Shown: positions 44,635 to 54,211, counted from the first letter of the stretch. The stretch: 64,000 nucleotides of DNA from Crossiella sp. CA-258035 (GCF_030064675.1 NZ_CP116413.1:2822001-2886000), one strand, 5' to 3'. The notes: a model not told the origin generated them from the letters alone. Translations and numbers: made by a program.

Positions 44635-45798
44635 TCAGCCTCCCGGTCTGTCCGCGCCCACCACCCACAGTGCGAAGAACTGCGATCCACCGCCGTAGGC
44701 GTGCCCCAGCGCCAGGCGCGCCCCGTCGACCTGGTGCGCGCCCGCACGGCCCTGCACCTGTCGGGCGGCCTCGGCGAAGCGCAACAACCCTGACGCGCCA
44801 ATGGGATTGGTGGAGAGCACCCCGCCGGAGGGGTTCACCGGGAGGCGACCGAACAGCTCGGTCTCGCCCGCCTCGGTGAGCTTCCAGCCCTGTCCGGCCT
44901 CGGCGAAACCGAGGTTCTCCAACCACATCGGCTCGAACCAGGAGAACGGCACGTAGATCTCGGCCACGTCGACCTGCCGCAGCGGGTCGGTGATCCCGGC
45001 GTCCCTCCACAGCGCGGCCGCGGCTTCCCGCCCGGCACGCGGGTTGACCTGGTCGCGTCCGGCGAAGCTGGTCGGCTCGGTGCGCATCGCGGTGGCGTGC
45101 ACCCAGGCCACCTTGCCCGGCGCGGCTTTCGCGGCGGTCTCGTCGCCGAGCACCAGCGCGGCGGCGCCGTCGGAGGAGGGGCAGGTCTCGTCGTAGCGGA
45201 TCGGGTCCCACAGCATCGGCGAGGCCTGCACCGACTCCAGGGTGATGCCGGGCTGGCGCAGGTGCGCGTGCGGGTTGAGCGCGCCGTTGCGCCGGTCCTT
45301 CACCGCGACCAGCGCGCCGATGTGGCCAGGCGCACCGGCGCGGCGGATGTAGGCGCGCACGTGCGGCGCGAAGTAGCCGCCTGCCCCGGCGTGCACCGGC
45401 ATGACGAACGGGGTGGGCACCGACAGCGCCCACATCGCGTTGGACTCCGACTGCTTCTCGAAGGCCACCGCCAGCACCCGCCGGTGGATCCCGGCCTGCA
45501 CCAGGCTGGCCGCGACCACCCCGGTGGACCCGCCGACCGATCCGGCGGTGTGCACCCGCAGCAACGGTTTCCCGTTGGCGCCCAAGGCGTCGGCCAGGTG
45601 CAGCTCGGGCATCATGACGCCCTCGAACAGGTCGGGGGCCTTGCCGAGCACCACCGCGTCGATGTCGGCCAGCTCGACCCCGGCGTCTGCCAGGGCGCGG
45701 TCAACGGCCTCGCGGCACAGCCCGGCCATGGACACGTCGAGGCGTTTGGCCGCGTGGTGGGTCTGGCCGGTGCCGAGCACGGCCGCGAGCTGGGCCAT
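44635..45798 (-). CDS. ltp3: Ltp3-like thiolase-fold steroid aldolase
   Basis: 387 residues from the ATG at 45798, sharing one base with the ltp4 stop. Thiolase/SCP-x fold, but the nucleophilic Cys position is occupied in LRVHTAGSVGGSTGVVAAS, so it is not a thiolase. CPSSDGAAALVLGDE, VDVAEIYVPFSWFEPMWLENLG and NPSGGVLSTNPIGASG are typical Ltp segments. Ltp3 and Ltp4 in Rhodococcus are required for C24-branched sterol side-chain removal as aldolases. Here both precede a cholesterol oxidase in one operon with a DUF35 partner. Confidence 0.88.
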   Translation of the reverse strand: MAQLAAVLGTGQTHHAAKRLDVSMAGLCREAVDRALADAGVELADIDAVVLGKAPDLFEGVMMPELHLADALGANGKPLLRVHTAGSVGGSTGVVAASLVQAGIHRRVLAVAFEKQSESNAMWALSVPTPFVMPVHAGAGGYFAPHVRAYIRRAGAPGHIGALVAVKDRRNGALNPHAHLRQPGITLESVQASPMLWDPIRYDETCPSSDGAAALVLGDETAAKAAPGKVAWVHATAMRTEPTSFAGRDQVNPRAGREAAAALWRDAGITDPLRQVDVAEIYVPFSWFEPMWLENLGFAEAGQGWKLTEAGETELFGRLPVNPSGGVLSTNPIGASGLLRFAEAARQVQGRAGAHQVDGARLALGHAYGGGSQFFALWVVGADRPGG

Positions 45799-46850
45799 CA
45801 GTCGCCGCCTTCCAGTACGCACACCAGGTTCTGTTGCAGGCACGGGCCGCTGGTGGCGTGGGCCAGGGTCCGGTCGGCCGCGCCGGCGTGGATGTGCCGG
45901 GCGGCCAAGCCGATCCGGGACAGTCCGGCGGCGAACATCGGGTTGCCCGCGAGCACGCCGCCGGAGGGGTTGATCCGGGCGTCGTCGAGCCCGAGCTCTT
46001 GGCGCAGCAGGATCTCCTGGTGGGTGAACGGCGCGTGCAGCTCGGCCAGCTGGACCCCGTCGCCGCCCGCGGCCCGTGCCGCGGCGACGGCGGAGGGGGC
46101 GGCGGTGAGGTCGCGGGAGCCGAGCTGGCCGCTGTCGGTGCGGTGCGCCAGCCCGGTGATCCAGGCCGGTCGGGCGCACAGCTCGCGGGCGCGGTCACCG
46201 GCGGCCAGCACCACCACCGAGGCGCCGTCGCTGATCGGCGCGCAGTCGTGTGCCCGCAACGGATCCGCCAGATAGGGCTCTTCCAGAAGCTCGGCGACCG
46301 TTGGCGTGCCGGAGAGTTGCGCCTCGGGATTGCCCACGGCGTCGGCGCGGGAGCGGGCGGCCACCTCGGCCATCGCGCGCTCGCTCCACCGCCCCTGCGC
46401 CAGGCCGAGCCGGGCCTGGAGTCCGGCGATGCTGACCGAGTCCGGCCACAGCGGGGTCATCAGGTAGGGGTCCAGCTGCAACGCGAGGACCCGGCGCAGC
46501 TCACCGGCCGAGGACTTGCCGAAGCCGTAGACCAGCGCGGTGTCCACCTCGCCGAGCTTGAGCCGCACCCACGCCTCGTACAGCGCCCAGGCCGCGTCCA
46601 TCTCCACGTGCGACTCGCTGATCGGCGGGAACGCGCCGATCGCGTCCACCGCGGAGACGAAGGAGAACGCCCGCCCGGCCAGGTAGTCCGACGATCCCGA
46701 GCACCAGAAGCCGATGTCCTGTTTGGACAGTCCGGTGTCGGTGTAGACCTGTTGGAACAGCGGCACGAGTAGCTCGACCCCGTTGCCGGATGCCTCGGTC
46801 CGGCGCACCGCGGGGGACTGGGCGAAGGCGACCACGGCGACCTCCGGCAC
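45798..46850 (-). CDS. ltp4: Ltp4-like thiolase-fold steroid aldolase
   Basis: 350 residues. Thiolase-like fold with SGSSDYLAGRAFSFVSAVDAIGAFPPISESHVE near 50-82, DCAPISDGASVVVLA near 190, and NPSGGVLAGNPMFAAGLSRI near the end; the catalytic thiolase Cys is absent. It matches the Rv3522 type. It probably forms a heteromer with Ltp3 and the DUF35 protein, as Ltp2 does with the DUF35 domain of ChsH2. It starts 25 bases after the DUF35 gene. Confidence 0.88.
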   Translation of the reverse strand: MPEVAVVAFAQSPAVRRTEASGNGVELLVPLFQQVYTDTGLSKQDIGFWCSGSSDYLAGRAFSFVSAVDAIGAFPPISESHVEMDAAWALYEAWVRLKLGEVDTALVYGFGKSSAGELRRVLALQLDPYLMTPLWPDSVSIAGLQARLGLAQGRWSERAMAEVAARSRADAVGNPEAQLSGTPTVAELLEEPYLADPLRAHDCAPISDGASVVVLAAGDRARELCARPAWITGLAHRTDSGQLGSRDLTAAPSAVAAARAAGGDGVQLAELHAPFTHQEILLRQELGLDDARINPSGGVLAGNPMFAAGLSRIGLAARHIHAGAADRTLAHATSGPCLQQNLVCVLEGGD

Positions 46851-46875
46851 GGCCTGCTCCTCTGCTGGTGGTGGA

Positions 46876-47838
46876 CTACAGGTGGCGGGCGAAGCTGTCG
46901 AACGGGGCGTCCGGCGCGCCGGACGGGGTGAAGTGGTCGATGTTCTCCAGGGTGTGGCCCCACTGCTCGCGGGGCCGCCACACCGCGCGCACCCGCAGGC
47001 CCATCCGGACCTGCTCGGGCGCGATGCCCAGCACCAGGTGCTGGAACGGGATGTCCGCGCCGTCGAGCAGCACGGCCGCGGCCACGTACGGCGGCGGGAT
47101 GCGCTGGCCCAGGAACGGCACGTTGACCACGCAGAAGCTGGTCACCGTGCCCTCTTCGGCCAGTCGCACCCAGTCGGTCAGCGGCACCCCGTCGGTGGGG
47201 CAGGCGCCGCGCGGCGGGATGTAGACCTGCGCGCACACCGGGCAGCGCTGCCCGGTCAGCTCGCCCCTGGCGACCCCGCGCAGGAACTCGCTCTCCGCGG
47301 CGGAGGCGCTGTGCCGGTAGCGCAGGTCGATCGGGCTGACCGTGCCGCGCACGTCCTCGGCGAACTCGCGCACCGGCGGTTCCGGGGTGGCCGTGTCCAG
47401 GGGCTCGAAGCAGGCCAGGTCGGTGATCGCGCCGACCGGCTCGGCCGCCCAGCGGGCGCGCACCCGCAGGCCGATGGACATCGACTCCGGGCCGGGCACG
47501 TCCACCGCGTGCAGCAGCGCGGTGTCCGCGCCGTCCAGCCGGATCAGCGCCCAGCCGAACGGTCGCTGGAGAGGTTGTCCGGCCAGCGGTTCCGGCTGCC
47601 AGGTCCAGCTCAGCACGGTGCCGGTGCTGCCCACCTCGACCAGCTCGGTGAGCGGTCCGGCGGTCACCGGGTCGTACTCGGCTGGCGGCACGTGCACCCG
47701 TCCGTCCGCGCCCCGGACACCCAGCACGCGGTGTGCGCGCAGGGCGGTCAGGAAGGCGCCGAGCGTCGGCCCGAGGGAACGGGTGTAGGCGAACTCCACC
47801 CGGAGCTCAGCGCTGAGCGGCTCGTGGCTCACGGTCAC
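46876..47838 (-). CDS. DUF35 OB-fold protein, Ltp partner (Rv3521-like)
   Basis: 320 residues from the GTG at 47838 (a GTG at 47832 is also possible). Two OB-fold halves; the second begins with a zinc ribbon, GQRCPVCAQVYIPPRGACP, near residue 200. DUF35 proteins bind acyl-CoA and activate thiolase-fold aldolases. A KstR box lies 10 bases upstream of the start, so the transcript must be nearly leaderless. As first gene of the operon it sets control for ltp4, ltp3, the oxidase and downstream genes. Confidence 0.88.
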   Translation of the reverse strand: MTVSHEPLSAELRVEFAYTRSLGPTLGAFLTALRAHRVLGVRGADGRVHVPPAEYDPVTAGPLTELVEVGSTGTVLSWTWQPEPLAGQPLQRPFGWALIRLDGADTALLHAVDVPGPESMSIGLRVRARWAAEPVGAITDLACFEPLDTATPEPPVREFAEDVRGTVSPIDLRYRHSASAAESEFLRGVARGELTGQRCPVCAQVYIPPRGACPTDGVPLTDWVRLAEEGTVTSFCVVNVPFLGQRIPPPYVAAAVLLDGADIPFQHLVLGIAPEQVRMGLRVRAVWRPREQWGHTLENIDHFTPSGAPDAPFDSFARHL

Positions 47839-47847
47839 GGAATTGAG

Positions 47848-47861
47848 TGAAACACGTTCTC
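47848..47861. promoter_or_regulatory. KstR operator before the DUF35/LLM pair
   Basis: TGAAACACGTTCTC matches TNNAACNNGTTNNA except for C at the last position. It is in the 77-base gap between the divergent DUF35 and LLM genes and could govern both. Confidence 0.75.
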
Positions 47862-47915
47862 GTTTTTGCGGCAAGATGGTAGGAGACAGCTGACCCGGAA
47901 GGACGGTTGTGCACT

Positions 47916-49001
47916 ATGCGACTTGGGTTGCAGCTCGGCTACTGGGGCGCAGGCCCACCGGAGGGAACCCTGGAACTCGTTACCGAGGCGGAGCGGGCTG
48001 GGTTCGACGCGGTGTTCGCCGCCGAGTCCTGGGGCTCGGACGCCTTCACCCCGCTGGCCTGGTGGGGCTCGCACACCGAGCGGATCCGGCTGGGCACCTC
48101 GGTGGCCCAGCTCTCCGCGCGCAGCCCGGCCGCCTGCGCGATGCACGCGCTGACCCTGGACCACCTCTCCGGCGGCCGGGCCATCCTCGGCCTCGGCGTG
48201 TCCGGGCCGCAGGTGGTGGAGGGCTGGTACGGCCAGCCCTTCGGCAAACCCCTGGCCCGAACCAGGGAGTACGTCTCGATCATCCGCCAGGTGCTGGCCA
48301 GGCAGGCCCCGGTGCGCAACGACGGCCCGCACTACCCGTTGCCCTACACCGGTCCCGGCGCCCTCGGCCTGGGCCGCCCGCTCAAGCCGATCACCCATCC
48401 GCTGCGCGCCGACCTGCCGGTCTGGCTCGGCGCGGAGGGCCCGGCCAACATCGCGCAGACCGCGGAGATCGCCGACGGCTGGCTGGCCATCTACTACACC
48501 CCGCGGCTGGCCGGGATGTACCGCGAGTACCTGGCGGAGGGTTTCGCCCGGCCGGGCGCCCGGCGCGGCCCGGCCGAGTTCGAGATCGCGGTCAGCGTGC
48601 CGGTGGTGGTCACCGAGGACCCGGCGGCCGAGCTGGCCCGGCTGAAACCGACCTACGCGCTCTACCTGGGCGGCATGGGCGCGCCCACGATGAACTTCCA
48701 CGCGGATGTGTTCACCCGGATGGGATACGGCGAGGTGGTCGCGGAGGTGACCCGGCTGTTCGGGGCCGGGCGCAAGGAGGAGGCCGCGCGGGCGGTGCCG
48801 GATGAGCTGGTGGCCGAGGTGACCATCGTCGGCGACCGGGAGCGGGTGCGCGCGGAGATCGGCAGGTGGGCGGCGGCCGGGGTGACCATGCTGGTGGTCG
48901 GCTGCCGGGACACCGCGGCGGTGCGCGCGGTCGGGGAAGCAGTGGCGGTGCGCGCGGTTGGCGCGGCCGTGGCGTCGAGCGGGAACGAGGTGGCGGGATG
49001 A
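47916..49001 (+). CDS. LLM oxidoreductase, Rv3520c-like
   Basis: 361 residues from the ATG at 47916 (MRLGLQLGYWGAGPPEG) behind GGAAGGA. Very close by eye to Rv3520c: FAAESWGSDAFTPLAWWGSHTERIRLGTSV, LTLDHLSGGRAILGLGVSG, QVVEGWYGQPFGKPLARTREY, ITHPLRADLPVWLGAEGPANI. In M. tuberculosis Rv3520c is likewise divergent from the DUF35 gene Rv3521, so the synteny is conserved. Predicted F420-dependent; reaction unknown. A repetitive Ala/Val tail (about 25 residues) is an addition. Its stop overlaps the ligase start. Confidence 0.92.
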   Translation: MRLGLQLGYWGAGPPEGTLELVTEAERAGFDAVFAAESWGSDAFTPLAWWGSHTERIRLGTSVAQLSARSPAACAMHALTLDHLSGGRAILGLGVSGPQVVEGWYGQPFGKPLARTREYVSIIRQVLARQAPVRNDGPHYPLPYTGPGALGLGRPLKPITHPLRADLPVWLGAEGPANIAQTAEIADGWLAIYYTPRLAGMYREYLAEGFARPGARRGPAEFEIAVSVPVVVTEDPAAELARLKPTYALYLGGMGAPTMNFHADVFTRMGYGEVVAEVTRLFGAGRKEEAARAVPDELVAEVTIVGDRERVRAEIGRWAAAGVTMLVVGCRDTAAVRAVGEAVAVRAVGAAVASSGNEVAG

Positions 49002-50554
49002 GCGAGCCGACCGGACTGTGGACCATCGCCGAGGCCGAGCCGGACCGGGTCGCGGTGGTCGAACCCGACGGCACCGAGATCAGCTACGGCGAGCTGACCA
49101 GCCGCGCCAACCGGTACGGACGCGGGTTCCAGGCGCTGGGCCTGGCGCCGGGGGACACCGTGGTCGTGCTGCTGCCCAACTCCGCCGAGCTGCTCGCGGT
49201 GTTCTTCGCCGCGTTGCAGACCGGCCTGTACTTCGTTCCGGTGAACTGGCACCTGGTCGGCCCGGAGATCAACTACGTCATCGCCGACAGCGGGGCCAAG
49301 GTCTTCGTCGCGCACGAGCGCTTCGCCGAGGCGGCGCGGGCCGCGGTCGAGGGCGACCCGGTGCCGGAAGAAGCCCGGTTCGCGGTGGGGGAGATCGACG
49401 GGTTCCGGCCGCTGGCCGAACTGGGCGCGGGCGAACCGGCCGGTCGGCCGGACGACCGGGTGCTGGGCTCGCCGATGCTCTACACCTCCGGCACCACCGG
49501 ACGGCCCAAGGGCGTGCGCCGCCCGCTCACCGGGGAGCCGGTGGACGAGGTGCCCGCGCGCAACCGGCTGTTCTTCGCCCTGTTCGACCTGCGCCCGCAC
49601 GAGGGGCACGTGCACCTGTGCGGCTCGCCGCTCTACCACGCCGCGGTGCTCAGCTGCGCGGTCGTCTCGGTGCTCTACGGGCATCCGGTGGTGCTGATGG
49701 ACGGCTGGGACGCCGAGCAGATGCTGCGGCTGATCGAGCGGCACCGGGTCACGCACAGCCACGTGGTGCCCACCCAGTTCCACCGGCTGCTCGCGCTGCC
49801 GGCGGAGACCCGCGCCAAGTACGACCTGTCCTCGCTGCGCAAGCTGGTGCACGGGGCCGCGCCCTGCCCGCAGGAGACCAAGCGCCGGATGATCGACTGG
49901 CTCGGGCCGGTGATCGTGGAGTACTACGCGGCCACCGAGGGCGGCGGCGCGGTGATCGACTCCGCGCAGTGGCTGGCCAAGCCCGGTTCGGTCGGCCTGC
50001 CCTGGCCGGGTTCGCAGGTCAGGGTGCTGGACGAGCAGGGAGCCGAGGTGCCGGCCGGTCAGCCGGGGCTGGTGTACCTACAGGCCGGGGCGGTGACCAC
50101 CTTCGAGTACCACGGCGACCCGGAGAAGACCGCGGCCAACCGGGTGGGTGAGCTGTTCACCATGGGCGACATCGGCTACCTGGACGCCGACGGCTACCTG
50201 TTCCTGTGCGACCGGCGCAACGACATGATCATCTCCGGTGGGGTGAACATCTACCCCGCCGAGATCGAGGGCGAGCTGGCGGTGCACCCGAAGGTGGCCG
50301 ACGTGGCGGTCTTCGGCATCCCGCACCCGGACTGGGGCGAGGAGGTCAAGGCGGTGGTGCAACCGGCTGAGGGCGTGGTCGGCGACGCTGCGCTGACCGA
50401 GGAGCTGCTCGCCTGGGCCGGGACCAGGCTGGCCAAGTTCAAGCTGCCGCGCAGCATCGACTACCTCGACTCGCTGCCGAGGGATCCCAACGGCAAGCTG
50501 TACAAGCGAAGGCTGCGCGAACCGTACTGGGCGGGCCGTGCCCGCAACATCTGA
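48998..50554 (+). CDS. Acyl-CoA ligase (FadD type)
   Basis: 518 residues, ATG overlapping the LLM stop as ATGA. Adenylate-forming enzyme: P-loop YTSGTTGRPKGVRR near 163-176, YYAATEGGG near 308, TGD-equivalent TMGDIGYLD near 388, hinge DRRNDMIISGGVNIYPAEIE near 404-423, and catalytic lysine in DPNGKLYKRRLR near 505. It resembles the FadD13/FadD4-like group rather than FadD19 or FadD17, so its substrate may be a steroid acid or another fatty acid. Coupling to the Rv3520c-like gene ties it to sterol use. Confidence 0.9.
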   Translation: MSEPTGLWTIAEAEPDRVAVVEPDGTEISYGELTSRANRYGRGFQALGLAPGDTVVVLLPNSAELLAVFFAALQTGLYFVPVNWHLVGPEINYVIADSGAKVFVAHERFAEAARAAVEGDPVPEEARFAVGEIDGFRPLAELGAGEPAGRPDDRVLGSPMLYTSGTTGRPKGVRRPLTGEPVDEVPARNRLFFALFDLRPHEGHVHLCGSPLYHAAVLSCAVVSVLYGHPVVLMDGWDAEQMLRLIERHRVTHSHVVPTQFHRLLALPAETRAKYDLSSLRKLVHGAAPCPQETKRRMIDWLGPVIVEYYAATEGGGAVIDSAQWLAKPGSVGLPWPGSQVRVLDEQGAEVPAGQPGLVYLQAGAVTTFEYHGDPEKTAANRVGELFTMGDIGYLDADGYLFLCDRRNDMIISGGVNIYPAEIEGELAVHPKVADVAVFGIPHPDWGEEVKAVVQPAEGVVGDAALTEELLAWAGTRLAKFKLPRSIDYLDSLPRDPNGKLYKRRLREPYWAGRARNI

Positions 50555-50567
50555 CCAGGGAGCCCGG

Positions 50568-51032
50568 ATGAGTCGCCGTGACCAGATCACCATGTCCCCG
50601 GCCGAGGTGGAGGACTTCCTCGGCGAGCAGCGCACGCTGGTGGTGGCCAGCCTCGGCCCGACCGGGCACCCGCACGTGGTGCCGATGTGGTTCGCCCTGC
50701 TGGACGGGGAGATCGTGTTCTGGACCTACGCGGCCTCGCAGAAGGTGCTCAACCTGCGGCGGGACCCGCGGCTGAGCTGCCTGGTCGAGGCGGGGGACAG
50801 CTACGAGAAGCTGCGCGGGGTGTCCATGGAGGGCACCGCGGAGGTGCAGACCGATCCGGCCGCCGTGCTGCGGGTGGGGACCGCGATCCTCACCCGCTAC
50901 GGCGGCGGCCCGGTGGACGAGGCGGCCAGCGAGCACATCGCCCGGCAGGCGGTGAAACGGGTCGCGATCACCTTCCACCGCAGCCGGATCGCCAGCTGGG
51001 ACCACCGCAAGCTCGGCCCTGGCGTGTACTGA
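50568..51032 (+). CDS. PPOX-class F420-dependent protein
   Basis: 154 residues from the ATG at 50568. A split beta-barrel: RTLVVASLGPTGHPHVVPMWFALLDGEIVFWTY near 21-53 and KVLNLRRDPRLSCLVEAGDSYEKLRGVSMEGTAEV near 58-92, the TIGR03618-type pattern of FDOR-A/B enzymes. Binds F420 or FMN. It lies 13 bases after the ligase gene in the same direction, so it likely belongs to that unit. Substrate unknown. Confidence 0.85.
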   Translation: MSRRDQITMSPAEVEDFLGEQRTLVVASLGPTGHPHVVPMWFALLDGEIVFWTYAASQKVLNLRRDPRLSCLVEAGDSYEKLRGVSMEGTAEVQTDPAAVLRVGTAILTRYGGGPVDEAASEHIARQAVKRVAITFHRSRIASWDHRKLGPGVY

Positions 51033-51101
51033 ACGAAAGTCGGCGCGCTGCTGGTCGTTCGTCGGTCTGCCGCGGACCCCTCCGGCCGGTAGGAAGTCGG
51101 C

Positions 51102-52352
51102 ATGGAACTGCCGCGCCGCAAGGCCAAGGGACTGTTCGCCGCCGGGGCCGCCACCGTCGCACTCGGCGGATCAGCCGGTGCGGCAACGGGATCCGGCCCG
51201 TTCGTGATCCGCGACGCCAGGGTCTTCGACGGCGAACGGGTGCTGCCGCGCGCCTCGGTGCTGGTCGCCGACGGCCGGATCCGCGCGGTCGGCGACCTGC
51301 CCGCCTCCGGCGTCCCGGTGCACGACGGCCGCGGCCGGACCCTGCTGCCCGGCCTCATCGACTGCCACGTGCACCTCAACGAGACCGCCCGCGCCGACGC
51401 GCTGCGCTTCGGCGTGACCACCGAGCTGGACATGTTCGGCGACCCGTCCGGACTCGCCGAGGCCCGCCGCCAGCGCCGGGGCCACGCCCGCACCAGCCAG
51501 GCGGACCTGTGGTCGGCCGGGTTCGGCGTCACCGTGCCCGACGGCCACCCGCGCGGCCCCGGCTTTCCGCGGCTGACCCCGGGCGCGGACCCGGACGCCT
51601 TCGTCGGTGAGCGGGTGGCCGAGGGCTCGGACTTCATCAAGCTGGTGATCGAGGACGGCAGCCCGGAACACCCCTTCCCGACGCTCACCCCGGCCCAGGC
51701 TCGGGCCGTGGTGCAGGCCGCGCACCGCAGGGGCAGGCTCGCGGTCGCGCACGCCGAACAGTTGCACAACACCCGGATCGCCCTGGACGCGGGCGCGGAC
51801 GCGCTGGCGCACGTGTGGACCGATGCCGAGGCCCCGCCGGAGTTCGTCGCCGCCCTGCGCGCCGCGGGCACCGTCGTGGTGCCGACCCTGTCCGTCTACG
51901 ACTGCGGCGCGAGCGCCGACTCCCTCCTGGCCGACCCACGGATCACGCCGTACCTCTCGGCGCCGCAACGGGAGTCCCTGACCAAGCGCAGCACCCGCTG
52001 CCGCCCGTCGTTCCTGCGCAACGCCCTGGCCAACATCCGCCGCCTGCGCGCCGAGGGCGTCCCGGTGCTCGCGGGCACCGACGCCACCATGCCCGGCGCC
52101 GCGCACGGCCCCAGCATGCTGACCGAGCTCGCGCACCTGGTGACCGCGGGCCTGACCCCGGCCCAGGCCCTGGCCGCGGCGACCTCCTTGCCCGCCAAGC
52201 ACTTCACGCTGCCCGACCGGGGCCGCATCGCCCGCGGTCTGCGGGCCGACCTGCTGCTGGTCGAGGGCGACCCGACCACCGACATCACCGCCCTGCGCGA
52301 GATCCACACCATCTGGAAGAACGGCTACCCGGTCGAACGCATGCCTGCCTAG
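51102..52352 (+). CDS. Exported amidohydrolase
   Basis: 416 residues with an N-terminal twin-Arg-like and hydrophobic stretch (LPRRKAKGLFAAGAATVALGGSAGA). Metal site: HVH in GLIDCHVHLNETA near 85, metal-bridging Lys in FIKLVIEDGSPEH near 190, HRRGRLAVAHAEQ near 213 and Asp in VLAGTDATMPGAAHGP near 325. It matches the imidazolonepropionase-like amidohydrolases, often prolidase- or lactonase-like. No clear link to the sterol genes around it; it and the following dehydrogenase look like an insertion in the island. Confidence 0.87.
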   Translation: MELPRRKAKGLFAAGAATVALGGSAGAATGSGPFVIRDARVFDGERVLPRASVLVADGRIRAVGDLPASGVPVHDGRGRTLLPGLIDCHVHLNETARADALRFGVTTELDMFGDPSGLAEARRQRRGHARTSQADLWSAGFGVTVPDGHPRGPGFPRLTPGADPDAFVGERVAEGSDFIKLVIEDGSPEHPFPTLTPAQARAVVQAAHRRGRLAVAHAEQLHNTRIALDAGADALAHVWTDAEAPPEFVAALRAAGTVVVPTLSVYDCGASADSLLADPRITPYLSAPQRESLTKRSTRCRPSFLRNALANIRRLRAEGVPVLAGTDATMPGAAHGPSMLTELAHLVTAGLTPAQALAAATSLPAKHFTLPDRGRIARGLRADLLLVEGDPTTDITALREIHTIWKNGYPVERMPA

Positions 52353-52413
52353 CATGGCTGGCATGCGAACCATTCGCTGGTGGCAGACCTCGTGACGGCC
52401 TAGCGTCAGCGCC

Positions 52414-53199
52414 GTGAACACACGGATCGCTTTCCTGGGACTGGGCACCATGGGCCTGCCGATGGCTCGCCGCCTGCTCGCCGCGGGCTACCCGCTGACC
52501 GTGTGGAACCGTTCCCCGGAACGCGCCACGGCCCTGGCCGCCCGGGTCGCGAGCACCCCGGCCGAGGCGGCCCGGGAGGCCGAGGTCGTGGTGACCATGC
52601 TCGCCGACCCGGCCGCGGTGCTCAGCGTTGTCGCCGAGCTGGACCTGCGTCCGGGCAGCACGCTGATCGAGATGTCCACCATCGGCCCGGACGCCCTGCG
52701 TGAGGTCGCCGCGCTGCTGCCGGCGGGCGTCACGCTGATCGACGCGCCGGTGATGGGCAGCGCGGACAAGGCCGCCGCAGGGGAGTTGACGCTGCTGGTG
52801 GGTGGCCCGGCCGAACCGGTGCTGCCGGTGCTGGAGGTGTTCGGGAAGGTGGTGCGCACCGGGCTGACCGGCACCGGCGCCGCGCTGAAACTGGTGCTGA
52901 TCAACGCCACGGTCACCGGCGTGGTCGCGATCGCCGAGGCGCTGACCCTGGCCGAGGCGTTCGGGTTGCCGGCGGAACTGGTGCGGGAGGCACTCGCCGG
53001 GTCGGCGCTGGGTGGGCTGGCGGCGCGGGCCTTCGCGACCGGGGCGCACTACCCGATCCGGTTGGCGGCCAAGGACTCCCGGCTGGCGGCGGAGGCGGCG
53101 GAGCTGCCGCTCGCCGCGCTGGTGGCCCAGCGGCTGGCGGAGTGCCCGGCGGCGGAGGAGGACCTCGGACAGATCGTGCGGCAGTTGCGCGCCCGTTGA
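52414..53199 (+). CDS. 3-hydroxyisobutyrate dehydrogenase-family protein
   Basis: 261 residues from the GTG at 52414. A Rossmann opening, IAFLGLGTMGLPMARRLLAAG, then VVVTMLADPAAVLSV, DAPVMGSADKAAAGELTLLVGG near 110-131 and the catalytic-lysine region TGAALKLVLINATVTG near 150. About 30 residues shorter than typical family members, missing part of the C-terminal helices. TAGCGT ends 7 bases before the start, so the transcript is probably leaderless. Substrate unknown. Confidence 0.85.
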   Translation: MNTRIAFLGLGTMGLPMARRLLAAGYPLTVWNRSPERATALAARVASTPAEAAREAEVVVTMLADPAAVLSVVAELDLRPGSTLIEMSTIGPDALREVAALLPAGVTLIDAPVMGSADKAAAGELTLLVGGPAEPVLPVLEVFGKVVRTGLTGTGAALKLVLINATVTGVVAIAEALTLAEAFGLPAELVREALAGSALGGLAARAFATGAHYPIRLAAKDSRLAAEAAELPLAALVAQRLAECPAAEEDLGQIVRQLRAR

Positions 53200-53357
53200 C
53201 CGCCCGCACTGACAGCGGATTCGCCGCCACTCGAACGCTCGCTGCCGCCGACGGCTCACCGCCACAGTCCGCGCCTCGCGTAGCGCCAACACCGCCGCCG
53301 CCCGCCCTCGCGCAGGCTGGCCGCCCGGTCCCGCTCGCCGCGACCTCCGCCTCCCGC

Positions 53358-54149
53358 CTACTCCCCCCGGAACTCCGGCTTCCGCTTCTCCTTGAACGCC
53401 TTCGGCCCCTCCCGCGCGTCCTTGCTCGCGAACACCGCCGCCCCCAGCTTCGCCTCCACCGGGAACGCCTCCTCCTCCGCCATGCCCTCCGTCTCCCGCA
53501 TCGTGCGCAGGATCGCCTGCACCGCAAGCGGTCCGTTCGCCGCGATCGCCGTCGCCAGCTCCAGGGCCTTCGGCAGCGCCTGACCGTCCGGCACCACGTG
53601 CCCGATCAGGCCGATCTCCTTGGCCTCGGCCGCGCCGATGTGCCGGCCGGTCAGCAGCAGGTCCGCCGCCACCGTGTACGGGATCTGCCTCGGCAGCCGG
53701 ACCGCGCTGCCCCCCAACGGGAACAGGCCCCACCGCGCCTCCGACACCCCGAACCGCGCGCTCACTCCCGCCACCCGGATGTCGGTTGCCTGCAAGATCT
53801 CCGTGCCCCCGGCGATCGCCGGTCCCTCCACCGCGGCCAGCAGCGGTTTGCTCAACCGGCGGCCTTTCAGCAGGGCCGGGATCACCGACAGGTCGAACCC
53901 CTCGCGGAACTGCTCGCTCGGATGGGACTGGGTCATCGCCTTGAGGTCCGCGCCCGCGCAGAACGCGCCGCCCGCGCCGGTGAGCACGCAGGCCCGGATG
54001 GCTGGATTGCGGTCCACCTCGTCCCAGGCCTCGCGCATGATCGCCAGCATCGGGCCGGAGAGGGCGTTGCGCGCCTGCGGGCGGTTCATCGTCACCACGA
54101 GCACAGCGTCTCGTTGTTCCACCAGGCAGTGCGGAGCGTCAGCGGACAT
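53358..54149 (-). CDS. echA19: EchA19-like enoyl-CoA hydratase
   Basis: 263 residues, crotonase fold: [13 protein letters not shown] near 20-32, [17 protein letters not shown] near 59-75, [19 protein letters not shown] near 100-118, and [20 protein letters not shown] near 183. The text is nearly that of EchA19 (Rv3516), including KGRRLSKPL and EKRKPEF. EchA19 hydrates the unsaturated sterol side-chain CoA. It is divergent from fadD19 as in M. tuberculosis (Rv3516/Rv3515c), with a KstR-like box between them. Confidence 0.94.
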   Translation of the reverse strand: MSADAPHCLVEQRDAVLVVTMNRPQARNALSGPMLAIMREAWDEVDRNPAIRACVLTGAGGAFCAGADLKAMTQSHPSEQFREGFDLSVIPALLKGRRLSKPLLAAVEGPAIAGGTEILQATDIRVAGVSARFGVSEARWGLFPLGGSAVRLPRQIPYTVAADLLLTGRHIGAAEAKEIGLIGHVVPDGQALPKALELATAIAANGPLAVQAILRTMRETEGMAEEEAFPVEAKLGAAVFASKDAREGPKAFKEKRKPEFRGE

Positions 54150-54187
54150 GGAGCTTTTCTCCTCTCCATGGGCTATTGCCGGACAAC

Positions 54188-54201
54188 GATAACACGTTCT
54201 A
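54188..54201. promoter_or_regulatory. KstR operator, echA19/fadD19
   Basis: GATAACACGTTCTA matches TNNAACNNGTTNNA except G at position 1. It is 38 bases from the echA19 ATG and 10 bases from the fadD19 GTG. Confidence 0.75.
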
Positions 54202-54211
54202 CTTTCGAAGC

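Noticed and set aside
44635-46850. Two ordinary thiolases
   Set aside because: The nucleophilic cysteine is missing in both and the neighbours (DUF35, sterol genes) match Ltp-type aldolases instead.
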